A stretch of 14,644 bases of DNA from an uncultured Clostridia bacterium (GTDB lineage Bacteria > Bacillota > Clostridia > TANB77 > CAG-508): contig CAKOZB010000025.1 in assembly GCA_934131055.1 (NCBI GenBank), positions 1 to 14,644 of the forward strand. Direction: 5' to 3'. Each line of letters begins with the position of its first letter. Position 1 is the stretch's first letter. Made by a program: the position numbers and the translations under genes. The notes below the pieces were generated by a model that saw only the letters and a list, made by a program, of their open reading frames with translations, was not told the DNA's origin and did not search any database. Below, one piece after another: positions 1 to 6,707 of this stretch.

Positions 1-478
1 GTGCCTTATATTCTTTTGAGTTTTCTTTATGTTTTGTTTTGCAAAAGGCTTGTATCAAACTCGTTTCAATTATTTTTCTACTATATTTCGTAATATCTGG
101 ATTTATTATTATTGTTTTATTTCTGGCATTTTTTATAAATGTATCTGGCATTCTTTTTATAGCATAATCTTCTGGTGCAAAGCCTAGCATTACTCTTATT
201 TTTTCCATACTATTTGCAATCTCTATTTCAGCAATCTCAGAATACATCTTTTTTATAGCTTCACTTACAATTTCAACTGTTCCTATTTTTTTATATCTTA
301 CTGGTAAAAATAAATTTACCTCTTTATCATTCATATCTAATTCTGGAACATTTATATTTTTAAAATCGATATTCAAATTTAAACTTTTTCCTAAAACGCT
401 AACCGTTAAATATGTTTTTATTTCTACTGGTTTTGTCAAATCAATTATATTATTATTTTTTTGTTTTAGAATATTCAT
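1..478 (-). CDS. YgjP/M48-like metallopeptidase-related protein, probably catalytically dead, partial at the window edge
   Basis: The frame is open from an ATG at 478 to the left edge, giving 159 N-terminal codons with no stop; the C-terminus lies outside the window. A TCCTCC on the plus strand at 486-491 (GGAGGA on the coding strand) sets the start. About residues 65-159 follow the layout of the YgjP-like (DUF45, M48-type) domain: a helix carrying AIKKMYSEIAEIEI, the MLGFAPEDYAIKRM segment, the strand NKTIIINPDI, then IETSLIQAFCKTKHKENSKEY where family members have HE[LF]CH...K..HS. The zinc motif appears lost: H to Q, E to A, second H to K, and the third ligand position is N. The RWGSC-like segment before it is also absent. 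The family call is from remembered motifs and so moderate. If correct, this is a pseudoenzyme or a protein reusing the fold for binding. The gene lies behind a strong promoter with a LexA-like box, suggesting DNA-damage control. Confidence 0.6.
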   Translation of the reverse strand, partial: MNILKQKNNNIIDLTKPVEIKTYLTVSVLGKSLNLNIDFKNINVPELDMNDKEVNLFLPVRYKKIGTVEIVSEAIKKMYSEIAEIEIANSMEKIRVMLGFAPEDYAIKRMPDTFIKNARNKTIIINPDITKYSRKIIETSLIQAFCKTKHKENSKEYKA

Positions 479-506
479 CCTTTTATCCTCCTATCAATTC
501 ATTGCA

Positions 507-561
507 TAAACGTATGTTCGTATTTCGTGTATATTCTACATCGCTTTTTAGAATTTGTCAA
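507..561 (-). promoter_or_regulatory. Sigma-A type promoter with an overlapping LexA(DinR)-like operator
   Basis: Read on the minus strand, TTGACA (556-561) and TAGAAT (533-538) are separated by exactly 17 bases. The transcription start should fall near 526. Just downstream, 507-520 reads CGAACATACGTTTA, which matches the Bacillus DinR/LexA consensus CGAACRNRYGTTYC at 13 of 14 positions. A repressor there would block early transcription of the gene starting at 478. Promoter and box are seen directly; SOS control is inferred. Confidence 0.7.
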
Positions 562-595
562 TAGATTTTGCGAACATTTTTTCGTTTATTGTATA

Positions 596-630
596 AAAAA
601 ATTATCCACTAAATTAGCGGACAATTTTTT
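596..630 (-). terminator. Rho-independent terminator of the NifU-like/GGGtGRT operon
   Basis: On the minus strand AATTGTCCGCTAA can pair with TTAGTGGATAATT through two G-U wobbles, and a run of T follows (TTTTTTTAT). The same arms carry A-C mismatches on the plus strand, so the element acts on minus. It lies about 80 bases past the GGGtGRT stop codon and insulates that operon from the LexA-boxed promoter just beyond it. Confidence 0.75.
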
Positions 631-679
631 GTGGGCAAATGGTGGGCAGTGGGCAATTTTTTTGCTATTTCCACCATTT
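631..679. repeat. Three copies of GTGGGCA and a 9-bp inverted repeat
   Basis: GTGGGCA occurs at 631-637, 642-648 and 649-655. A perfect inverted repeat, AAATGGTGG (637-645) and CCACCATTT (671-679), overlaps them. This sits between the GGGtGRT stop codon and the terminator, so it would be in the 3' untranslated part of that transcript. The G/C content stands out from its surroundings. No function can be assigned. Confidence 0.45.
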
Positions 680-709
680 TATCTATATATTAAAAATCTC
701 TGTACTAGG

Positions 710-1711
710 CTATTTCATAGCTTCTTCTACTGCAACTGCTATTGAAACTGTAGCACCAACCATAGGGTTGTTACCCATTCCTATTAATCCCATCATATCA
801 ACGTGAGCTGGTACTGATGAAGAACCTGCAAATTGAGCATCTGAATGCATTCTTCCCATTGTATCTGTCATACCATAAGAAGCTGGACCTGCAGCCATGT
901 TATCTGGGTGAAGTGTACGTCCTGTACCACCACCTGATGCAACTGAGAAGTATTTCTTTCCTTTTTCATAGCATTCTTTTTTGTATGTTCCAGCAACTGG
1001 ATGTTGGAATCTTGTTGGATTTGTAGAGTTTCCTGTTATAGATACATCTACATCTTCATGATGCATTATTGCAACACCTTCACGAACATCATTAGCACCA
1101 TAACATCTTACTTTTGCTCTTTCTCCATCTGAGTAAGGAATTTCTTCTACTATTGTTAATTTTCCTGTATAATAATCAAAGTCTGTTTTTACATATGTAA
1201 ATCCATTAAATCTTGATATTATTTGTGCTGCATCTTTTCCTAAACCATTTAATATAACTTTTAATGGTTCTTTTCTAACTTTGTTAGCTGATTTTGCAAT
1301 ACCTATTGCACCTTCTGCTGCTGCAAAGCTTTCATGTCCTGCTAAAAATGCAAAGCATTTTGTTTCTTCTGATAAAAGCATTGAAGCTAAGTTTCCGTGT
1401 CCTAATCCAACTTTTCTATCATCTGCAACTGAACCTGGTACACAGAATGCTTGTAATCCTTCTCCGATTGCTTTAGCTGCATCTGCTGCTTTTGTACAAC
1501 CTTTCTTTATAGCTATTGCTGCGCCTACTGTGTAAGCCCAACAAGCATTATCAAAACATATTGGTTGAATTGCTTTAACCATTTCAACTGGATCGAATCC
1601 TTTGTCTTGACAAATTTTTCTTGCTTCTTCTAAATCTTTTATTCCATATTTATTTAATACGGGCATAATTTGATCTATTCTTCTTTCATAACCTTCAAAT
1701 GTTACTGCCAT
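710..1711 (-). CDS. GGGtGRT family protein, function unknown
   Basis: 333 residues. The signature SGGGTGRTLHPDN (GGGTGRT at residues 260-266) identifies the GGGtGRT family, named for this motif and, as far as I know, without an assigned reaction. The protein has no signal peptide or membrane segment and should be cytoplasmic. Conserved-looking features include ICFDNACWAY near residues 51-60, LGHGNLASMLLSEETKCFAFLAGHES around 103-128, and a glycine- and methionine-rich C-terminus with GLIGMGNNPMVGAT. The start at 1711 was chosen because AAAGGAGC lies 7-8 bases upstream; the longer frame from 1729 only adds MKGANN, which is the translated ribosome binding site. It follows the NifU-like gene by 27 bases and the two are evidently one operon. 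The pairing suggests the product handles, receives or depends on an Fe-S cluster (inference). Confidence 0.88.
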   Translation of the reverse strand: MAVTFEGYERRIDQIMPVLNKYGIKDLEEARKICQDKGFDPVEMVKAIQPICFDNACWAYTVGAAIAIKKGCTKAADAAKAIGEGLQAFCVPGSVADDRKVGLGHGNLASMLLSEETKCFAFLAGHESFAAAEGAIGIAKSANKVRKEPLKVILNGLGKDAAQIISRFNGFTYVKTDFDYYTGKLTIVEEIPYSDGERAKVRCYGANDVREGVAIMHHEDVDVSITGNSTNPTRFQHPVAGTYKKECYEKGKKYFSVASGGGTGRTLHPDNMAAGPASYGMTDTMGRMHSDAQFAGSSSVPAHVDMMGLIGMGNNPMVGATVSIAVAVEEAMK

Positions 1712-1738
1712 ATTATTTGCTCCTTTCATACCTCATAA

Positions 1739-2431
1739 TTATTCTTGTCTTGGATCTATATATTTTGCCGCATCAGCATATCTTCCATATGTTCCTGTAG
1801 CTTTCTCTATAGCCTCTTTAGGATCCATTCCACCTTTGATAAAGTCCATCATTTTTCCAAAGTTTAATGCTTTGTATCCTATTATTTGATCATCTTTATC
1901 TAATGCTTGGCTTGTTATATATCCTTCTGTAACTTCTAGATATCTTGGTCCTTTTAATGATGTTGAGTATATTGTTCCTATTTGAGATCTGTGACCTTTT
2001 CCTAAGTCTTCAAGACCTGCACCTATTGTAAGTCCGCCTTCTGAGAATGCAGATTGGCTTCTTCCATATACTATTTGTAAGAATAATTCTCTCATAGCTG
2101 TATTTATAGCATCACATACTAAGTCTGTGTTTAGTGCCTCTAGTATTGTTTTACCTGTAAGTATTTCACCTGCCATGGCTGCTGATTGTGTCATTCCAGA
2201 GCATCCTATTGTTTCTATTAATGCTTCTTGTATTACACCTTCTTTTATGTTTAATGTTAATTTACATGCTCCTTGTTGTGGTGCACACCAACCAATACCA
2301 TGTGTTAATCCTGAAATATCTTTAATTTCTTTTGCCTTAACCCATTTTCCTTCTTCTGGGATTGGGGCTGGTCCATGATTTACGCCTTTTGCAACTGTGC
2401 ACATTTTCTCTACGTCTTTTGAATAAATCAT
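1739..2431 (-). CDS. NifU-like iron-sulfur cluster assembly scaffold protein
   Basis: 230 residues. The segment TIGCSGMTQSAAMAGEILTGKTI around residues 74-96 matches the second-cysteine region of NifU/IscU N-terminal scaffold domains. Other candidate ligands are C49 and C56 (GWCAPQQGAC) and C106 (DLVCDAINTAM). The protein is longer than IscU/SufU (about 130-150) and has an extra C-terminal region of about 100 residues ending in DPRQE. This longer form is the one found beside GGGtGRT genes. It would build or carry an Fe-S cluster in the cytoplasm, with the next gene's product as the likely client (inference). No cysteine desulfurase is nearby. The start at 2431 has AAAGGAGC 7-8 bases upstream; the alternative at 2449 would translate the ribosome binding site. 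A strong promoter precedes it at 2486-2514. Confidence 0.85.
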   Translation of the reverse strand: MIYSKDVEKMCTVAKGVNHGPAPIPEEGKWVKAKEIKDISGLTHGIGWCAPQQGACKLTLNIKEGVIQEALIETIGCSGMTQSAAMAGEILTGKTILEALNTDLVCDAINTAMRELFLQIVYGRSQSAFSEGGLTIGAGLEDLGKGHRSQIGTIYSTSLKGPRYLEVTEGYITSQALDKDDQIIGYKALNFGKMMDFIKGGMDPKEAIEKATGTYGRYADAAKYIDPRQE

Positions 2432-2465
2432 ATTAATTGCTCCTTTCAATACTATAAAATTACGC

Positions 2466-2514
2466 GTTACCTTCGTAACAGATACATTATATTACAAAAT
2501 TCTACATTTTTCAA
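2466..2514 (-). promoter_or_regulatory. Promoter of the NifU-like/GGGtGRT operon with a small palindrome at the start site
   Basis: On the minus strand TTGAAA (2509-2514) and a perfect TATAAT (2486-2491) are 17 bases apart, placing transcription start near 2479. Right at that point GTTAC-GAAG-GTAAC (2466-2479) forms a perfect 5-4-5 inverted repeat. It could be an operator or a 5' end RNA hairpin. The promoter is clear; the role of the palindrome is a guess. Confidence 0.75.
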
Positions 2515-2594
2515 TTTTTTTAGCAAAATTTCCATTAATTTTACCTTAAATATGGCTTTCTTATGTTTTCATTCTAGTATTTGTACTTATATCA

Positions 2595-5237
2595 TTAGAA
2601 ACCTGTTCTTGGTAATTTCTTTTCCTGAATCATTTCATAAACTGTTGCTACGGCTGTATCCTTTGAACTTACTCGATAATCTAGATTATAACCTTCTAGT
2701 ACAGTACTATTTTCTATTCTTGTATCATTTTTTAATCCGTCATTTGTTTTCATTATTATATGAGGATTTTTTTCTGATTTAAAACCAACATCAACGTTTC
2801 CAAAATATATTTTTATTTCTGTTACTTTTTCATCCTTTTCTAAATGTAAATCCGACAAAGTTATGAAATTATTTTCTCCTCCGTTTAAATTTTTCTTTAA
2901 TACCATATATTCATCTTTTTGATTTGTTTTATAATAAATATTATAAATTATGTCTTTATTATATGTTCCTGTTTCTATGCCAGTAATTTTTGCATATTCT
3001 GTCGGCAAATAATCATACCACGTAAAGTCTTCTAATTCTACATTTCCTGTATTTTTTATTTCGAAGCTATAATCAATTTCATCATTTGATTTGGTTATGT
3101 TTTTACAAGATTTCGTTATTTCAACCTTCGGATCTTTTGATTTATTTGTTATATCTAGCATTATAATTTCATTATTTTTCTTTATTTCCACATTGTATAT
3201 TTTTTCATCTAATATGTACCATTTTTCAGTTTCTACTTCTTGTACTGTGTATCTGCCTTTTTCTAATTTTTTTGATAATGCTACTCCATTTTCGTCAGTT
3301 ACTATTGTATCAACGATTTTATTAGCCTTATTATAAATATTAAATTTTACACCTTCTATTGTACTACCTTCTTCTTTGTCAATGATATTATTTTTGTCTT
3401 CGCTTGTTTTATTTATTTGTATCTGTCCTCTTTTTTTCTCATTTTCAATTACTACTTCGGTTACACAATCTTCATTTACTGTTACTTGCATTTTTTCTTC
3501 ATTTAACACATAATTTTCTAATGTTTCTGTTTCTTTTATATAATAATTTCCAATTGGAATATTTGATAATATTGCTTCTCCATTTTCATCTGTTTTTAAT
3601 ATAGAAACTAATTTTTCGTCTTTATCTTGAATTTCAAATTCTACACCTTCAAGTTTAATTGTAGAATCATCTTTATCTCTTTTTATAATTTTTATCTGTC
3701 CCTTTTTCTTTTCATTTTCTATTTTTAATTCTACATTTTCATTCCATTTTACAGTTACATTCTTTTCTTCTCCTATTTTATATTCTTCATTAGTTTTTGT
3801 TTCACGTACTATGTAATTGCCGGTATTTACTGTAGTGCTAGCCTTTCCCTGACTATCAGTTACCAAGTGGTCAATAATATTTCCTGTTTCATCAATTATA
3901 TCAAACTCCACTCCTTCCAAATTAATATTATTATCATCCTTATCTACTTTTCTTATATTTATTTCACCTTTTTTATGGCTATTTGAAAATGATAATATAC
4001 AAAATTCTTTATAACCTAATTCTAGTTCTGTCTCTTGCTCATCTAAAATATAACCTTCTTTTGTTGCAGTTTCTTTAATTACAACTTTTCCCTGATACAA
4101 TCCTTTACAATTGGCAATACCATTTTCATCTGTAGTACAAGTAAATACTTTACCATCTTCATATGTAATAGAGAATGTAACTCCTTCAAGTGGTTTACTA
4201 GTTTCTGCATCAATTTTTACAATTTGTAATTCTGATTTGTCGCCTCCAACATCAAAGTTTATTGTTCCAGTACTTTCTCTTGTTTTGTCTAATAAAATAA
4301 CATAGTTTTGTCTGCCTTCTATTTTACTTGCAGTATAATATACCGGAAAATCTTCCATTGTTTTTGTATAATATATTTTTAGTTTCGAGTTTTCTAATAT
4401 TTCTTTTTTTGGAATCATTACTTTAATTATATCTCCAGGCTTAAATTCAGTTTTTGGATTTTCATTTTCATCTATAATAAGTACATTCTGGCTTTTCCAC
4501 TCTATTCCTGTAATTCTTACTTCTGCATCTATTCCTGTATCTGTTACCTGATATCTTTTTATACAATATTCCGGATTTTCATCTTCTTCATATTGGCCAA
4601 TATCAACTATTTCTGGATCTTGTTGTACCTCTTGTTCATTCCAAAATGCTATATTTACTAAATTGTATATAGCATCTATTACTTTTTTCCCTCTTCTTTG
4701 TATATCATCTAAATTTTGGTTATTTATCTCAGTCTCTCCGGCTCTGAAATGAGTATATACATTATATGCATTTCCGCCCTCTACATTTCTATATTTAATT
4801 ACCCAGTACACAGCTTGTTTTGTTGCTAAATATGCATCATCCTCAGTTTCAACCCCTAATTGTTCTGGTGAAACATTTGGATATCCATTTTTTAAAACTC
4901 TCCATATTTTTTCATCTTTTAATTCATATTTTACTTCTGTATCATAATTTTCATCTTCGCCAGGTAACCAGCCAACTCCATCTAAATCTTGATCCATGCA
5001 ATACGCAATCTTTTTACTTCCATCTTTGTCTGTATAATATGTTCTAGAATAAGTTTTGTACATCCACATTCCTCTGTTTTCATTCCAATACTGTATTGAA
5101 TAAAATCCCAAATCTCCTCTTTCGATATTAATTGTATCCCCTATATTAATTGTACTTGCAACGGCAAAGGCAGTTGGCCAAAGTATCATTAATATTTGTA
5201 AAATTACTAGTATTTTATTTAATTTCGTTCTAATCAT
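2595..5237 (-). CDS. Secreted thioester-domain and Cna-B/SpaA-repeat surface adhesin ending in LPRTGF
   Basis: 880 residues. Residues 1-28 are a signal peptide (KK..ILVILQILMILWPTAFAVAS). Residues about 45-200 resemble a thioester adhesin domain: YCMD at 79-82 supplies the reactive Cys80, and ATKQAVYW at 138-145 takes the place of the TQxA motif. After a beta-rich linker come four SpaA/Cna-B-like repeats, about 335-420, 423-510, 511-602 and 603-700. Each has a Lys early on (K341, K430, K519, K610) and a Glu in the late V/Y..KET-type strand (E389, E479, E569, E667), as expected for intramolecular isopeptide bonds. Residues about 702-850 resemble a DUF11-like domain (FEIKNTGNVELEDFTWYDYLP). The C-terminus is LPRTGF then stop: a sorting motif with no hydrophobic anchor after it. 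AAGGGGAAAGG precedes the ATG. The sortase gene ends 15 bases upstream, so the two are cotranscribed. Likely cell-surface adhesion; the ligand is unknown. Confidence 0.85.
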   Translation of the reverse strand: MIRTKLNKILVILQILMILWPTAFAVASTINIGDTINIERGDLGFYSIQYWNENRGMWMYKTYSRTYYTDKDGSKKIAYCMDQDLDGVGWLPGEDENYDTEVKYELKDEKIWRVLKNGYPNVSPEQLGVETEDDAYLATKQAVYWVIKYRNVEGGNAYNVYTHFRAGETEINNQNLDDIQRRGKKVIDAIYNLVNIAFWNEQEVQQDPEIVDIGQYEEDENPEYCIKRYQVTDTGIDAEVRITGIEWKSQNVLIIDENENPKTEFKPGDIIKVMIPKKEILENSKLKIYYTKTMEDFPVYYTASKIEGRQNYVILLDKTRESTGTINFDVGGDKSELQIVKIDAETSKPLEGVTFSITYEDGKVFTCTTDENGIANCKGLYQGKVVIKETATKEGYILDEQETELELGYKEFCILSFSNSHKKGEINIRKVDKDDNNINLEGVEFDIIDETGNIIDHLVTDSQGKASTTVNTGNYIVRETKTNEEYKIGEEKNVTVKWNENVELKIENEKKKGQIKIIKRDKDDSTIKLEGVEFEIQDKDEKLVSILKTDENGEAILSNIPIGNYYIKETETLENYVLNEEKMQVTVNEDCVTEVVIENEKKRGQIQINKTSEDKNNIIDKEEGSTIEGVKFNIYNKANKIVDTIVTDENGVALSKKLEKGRYTVQEVETEKWYILDEKIYNVEIKKNNEIIMLDITNKSKDPKVEITKSCKNITKSNDEIDYSFEIKNTGNVELEDFTWYDYLPTEYAKITGIETGTYNKDIIYNIYYKTNQKDEYMVLKKNLNGGENNFITLSDLHLEKDEKVTEIKIYFGNVDVGFKSEKNPHIIMKTNDGLKNDTRIENSTVLEGYNLDYRVSSKDTAVATVYEMIQEKKLPRTGF

Positions 5238-5252
5238 AACTTTCCTTTCCCC

Positions 5253-5810
5253 TTAAATATTTTCTTGTACAGCTTGTACACATAATCTTTGATTTACTTT
5301 ATTTTTTATACATGTTATTAGTGTAAGCCTATTGTCTTGCGTTCCTTCTAATTGACTCCAATCTGTTTCAAGTATCTCCTTTTTTAAATTTACAATATAT
5401 TTTCTTTCTCCATATTGAGTGGAATATATTATTTCATCTCCTGGTTCTAATTCATTTATTCTAGCAAAATATGAATATTGATTTCCTCTATTGTGAGCTG
5501 CTAGTCCTACATTTCCATCATACTTTGCCGTTTCCTCTATATGCCCTATGTAATCTCTTAATATTTCATTAGTACTTCCTTCTTTAACAGTTCCTGTTAA
5601 ATTTATCTTTTCAATTTTTAAAGTTCCTATCAGTTCATCATCAAATCCGTCATCTTCCGTTACTTCTTGTTCTGTGCCTTCAACATCATTTAACTGTTCT
5701 GTGGTGTTTTGTTTTTCCGCTTCTATAACTTTTTTGTCATATGAAAATAGAAAGCCCATACCAACAATTAAAACAAGCACAATAAATAAAACAAATAGCT
5801 TTTTATTCAC
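5253..5810 (-). CDS. Sortase, probably class D
   Basis: 185 residues. An N-terminal membrane anchor (about residues 4-23) is followed by an acidic, low-complexity linker to about 58, then the sortase barrel. Catalytic residues are visible: His106 in LAAHNRG, Cys167 in TLITC (the TLxTC sortase signature) and Arg175 in NQRLCVQA. The opening IGTLKIEKINLTGTVKEG and the YIGHIEETAKYDGNVGLAAHN segment fit class D rather than A or B. It should cleave an LPxTG-like motif between T and G and join the protein to cell wall or to another subunit. The gene directly downstream encodes a protein ending in LPRTGF, its obvious candidate substrate. The start is GTG at 5810 with GGGAGG 6-7 bases upstream. A promoter lies about 115 bases upstream. 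Confidence 0.88.
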   Translation of the reverse strand: MNKKLFVLFIVLVLIVGMGFLFSYDKKVIEAEKQNTTEQLNDVEGTEQEVTEDDGFDDELIGTLKIEKINLTGTVKEGSTNEILRDYIGHIEETAKYDGNVGLAAHNRGNQYSYFARINELEPGDEIIYSTQYGERKYIVNLKKEILETDWSQLEGTQDNRLTLITCIKNKVNQRLCVQAVQENI

Positions 5811-5894
5811 TTTTGCCTCCCTTTATTTAATTTCTTACATTGGATTTTATTTTTAGAATAAATTTTTTTGAAAAAATCATTTGTGATATAGTAT

Positions 5895-5950
5895 TTTGAT
5901 ATATCAAATTTTAACTAATATAATTATACATGATTTTAAAATATAGTCAA
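5895..5950 (-). promoter_or_regulatory. Promoter of the sortase-adhesin operon with a possible operator palindrome
   Basis: On the minus strand TTGACT (5945-5950) and TATAAT (5923-5928) are 16 bases apart, putting transcription start near 5916. The perfect 14-bp palindrome TTTGATATATCAAA lies at 5895-5908, just downstream, where a repressor could bind. AT-rich palindromes arise easily by chance here, so the operator is tentative. The leader before the GTG start is about 105 bases long. Confidence 0.6.
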
Positions 5951-6021
5951 TATATTTTTTACATATTTTTACAGTTTCATATATCATAATTCGACAATTA
6001 ATTTTAATATAGCATCCTTAA

Positions 6022-6063
6022 AATAAAAAAGATTATAAAACTATTAATTAGCCTTATAATCTT
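6022..6063 (-). terminator. Rho-independent terminator of hpf
   Basis: On the minus strand AAGATTATAAGGCTA pairs with TAGTTTTATAATCTT (two G-U pairs; arms 6049-6063 and 6029-6043), followed by TTTTTTATTTT. It begins about 10 bases past the hpf stop codon and separates hpf from the sortase promoter. Confidence 0.8.
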
Positions 6064-6073
6064 CTATTTTATA

Positions 6074-6607
6074 CTATGCTTCTGGTTCTATTAAACCAAA
6101 GTTTTTGTTATCTTTTAATTTGTATATAACATTTACTTTTCCTGTTTCAATGTTAACAAATGTTAAAAATCTATTTTGTGGTTGATTCTCTAATAATAAT
6201 TTAGCATCTTCAGCACCCATAGGTTTTATACTGTAATACATAGTCTTTACTATTTCATCTTCTACTTCATGTTCTTCAGCTCTGCTTGCTTCTTTAGCTC
6301 TTATAGATTCTGTCATATTTTGCTTGTCCTTTTTAGTTTTCATTTTTCTAATTTGGCCCTCTAATATGTCAATATCTTTATCTATTGAAGCATATAAATC
6401 ATTGCTTGCTGTTACAGCTCTGAATGATTCTCCATTAACAGATATTTGCATTTCTGCAACTTGGTCTCCGCCTTCTTTTTTTATTGTTACAAATAAATTT
6501 ATATCTTCTGTATCAAAATATTTTTCTATTCTCTCTGCTTTTGTATCAATATAATTCTTTATTGCGTCTGTTGCCTTTAGTTCCTTTCCTGTTATTTTTA
6601 TGTTCAT
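6074..6607 (-). CDS. hpf: Long-form ribosome hibernation promoting factor
   Basis: 177 residues. Residues 1 to about 100 form the S30AE/YfiA-type domain (MNIKITGKELKATDAIKNYIDTK..., ending in IRKMKTKKDK) that binds the small subunit decoding region. A charged linker of about 15-20 residues leads to the C-terminal dimerisation domain (about 118-177: IVKTMYYSIKPMGAEDAKLLLE...FLTFVNIETGKVNVIYKLKDNKNFGLIEP). That second domain marks the long form, which pairs ribosomes into inactive 100S particles during slow growth. The start at 6607 has AAAGGAG 8 bases upstream; the frame from 6625 merely translates the ribosome binding site. It has its own promoter and terminator, so it is monocistronic. Confidence 0.95.
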   Translation of the reverse strand: MNIKITGKELKATDAIKNYIDTKAERIEKYFDTEDINLFVTIKKEGGDQVAEMQISVNGESFRAVTASNDLYASIDKDIDILEGQIRKMKTKKDKQNMTESIRAKEASRAEEHEVEDEIVKTMYYSIKPMGAEDAKLLLENQPQNRFLTFVNIETGKVNVIYKLKDNKNFGLIEPEA

Positions 6608-6657
6608 AAAAATCGCTCCTTTCAATTTATCGAAATGTTATTTTGTTTTGCGACTTC

Positions 6658-6686
6658 ATTATATATGTTTTTTATGCTTTTTTCAA
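6658..6686 (-). promoter_or_regulatory. Promoter of hpf
   Basis: On the minus strand TTGAAA (6681-6686) and TATAAT (6658-6663) are 17 bases apart. It lies in the gap between the yraN stop codon and hpf, giving a leader of about 45 bases. This lets hpf be expressed separately from the comM-dprA-yraN cluster, though read-through is possible because no clear terminator follows yraN. Confidence 0.75.
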
Positions 6687-6707
6687 GTGTTTTTTGTGCT
6701 TTTGTTG

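Noticed and set aside
571..590. Second possible LexA box (CGAAC...TTCGTTT)
   Set aside because: The half-sites are not spaced as in the consensus, and it lies upstream of the -35 element. It looks like chance similarity.
527..745. Plus-strand open frame across the LexA-boxed promoter and terminator
   Set aside because: It spans regulatory sequence for two minus-strand transcripts, has no ribosome binding site, and its composition is AT-noise rich in Phe, Tyr and Ile.
2520..2594. Terminator for the adhesin gene
   Set aside because: Only an imperfect CCAT/ATGG pairing with poor inner complementarity was found, so I do not call one. Read-through into the NifU-like operon is possible.
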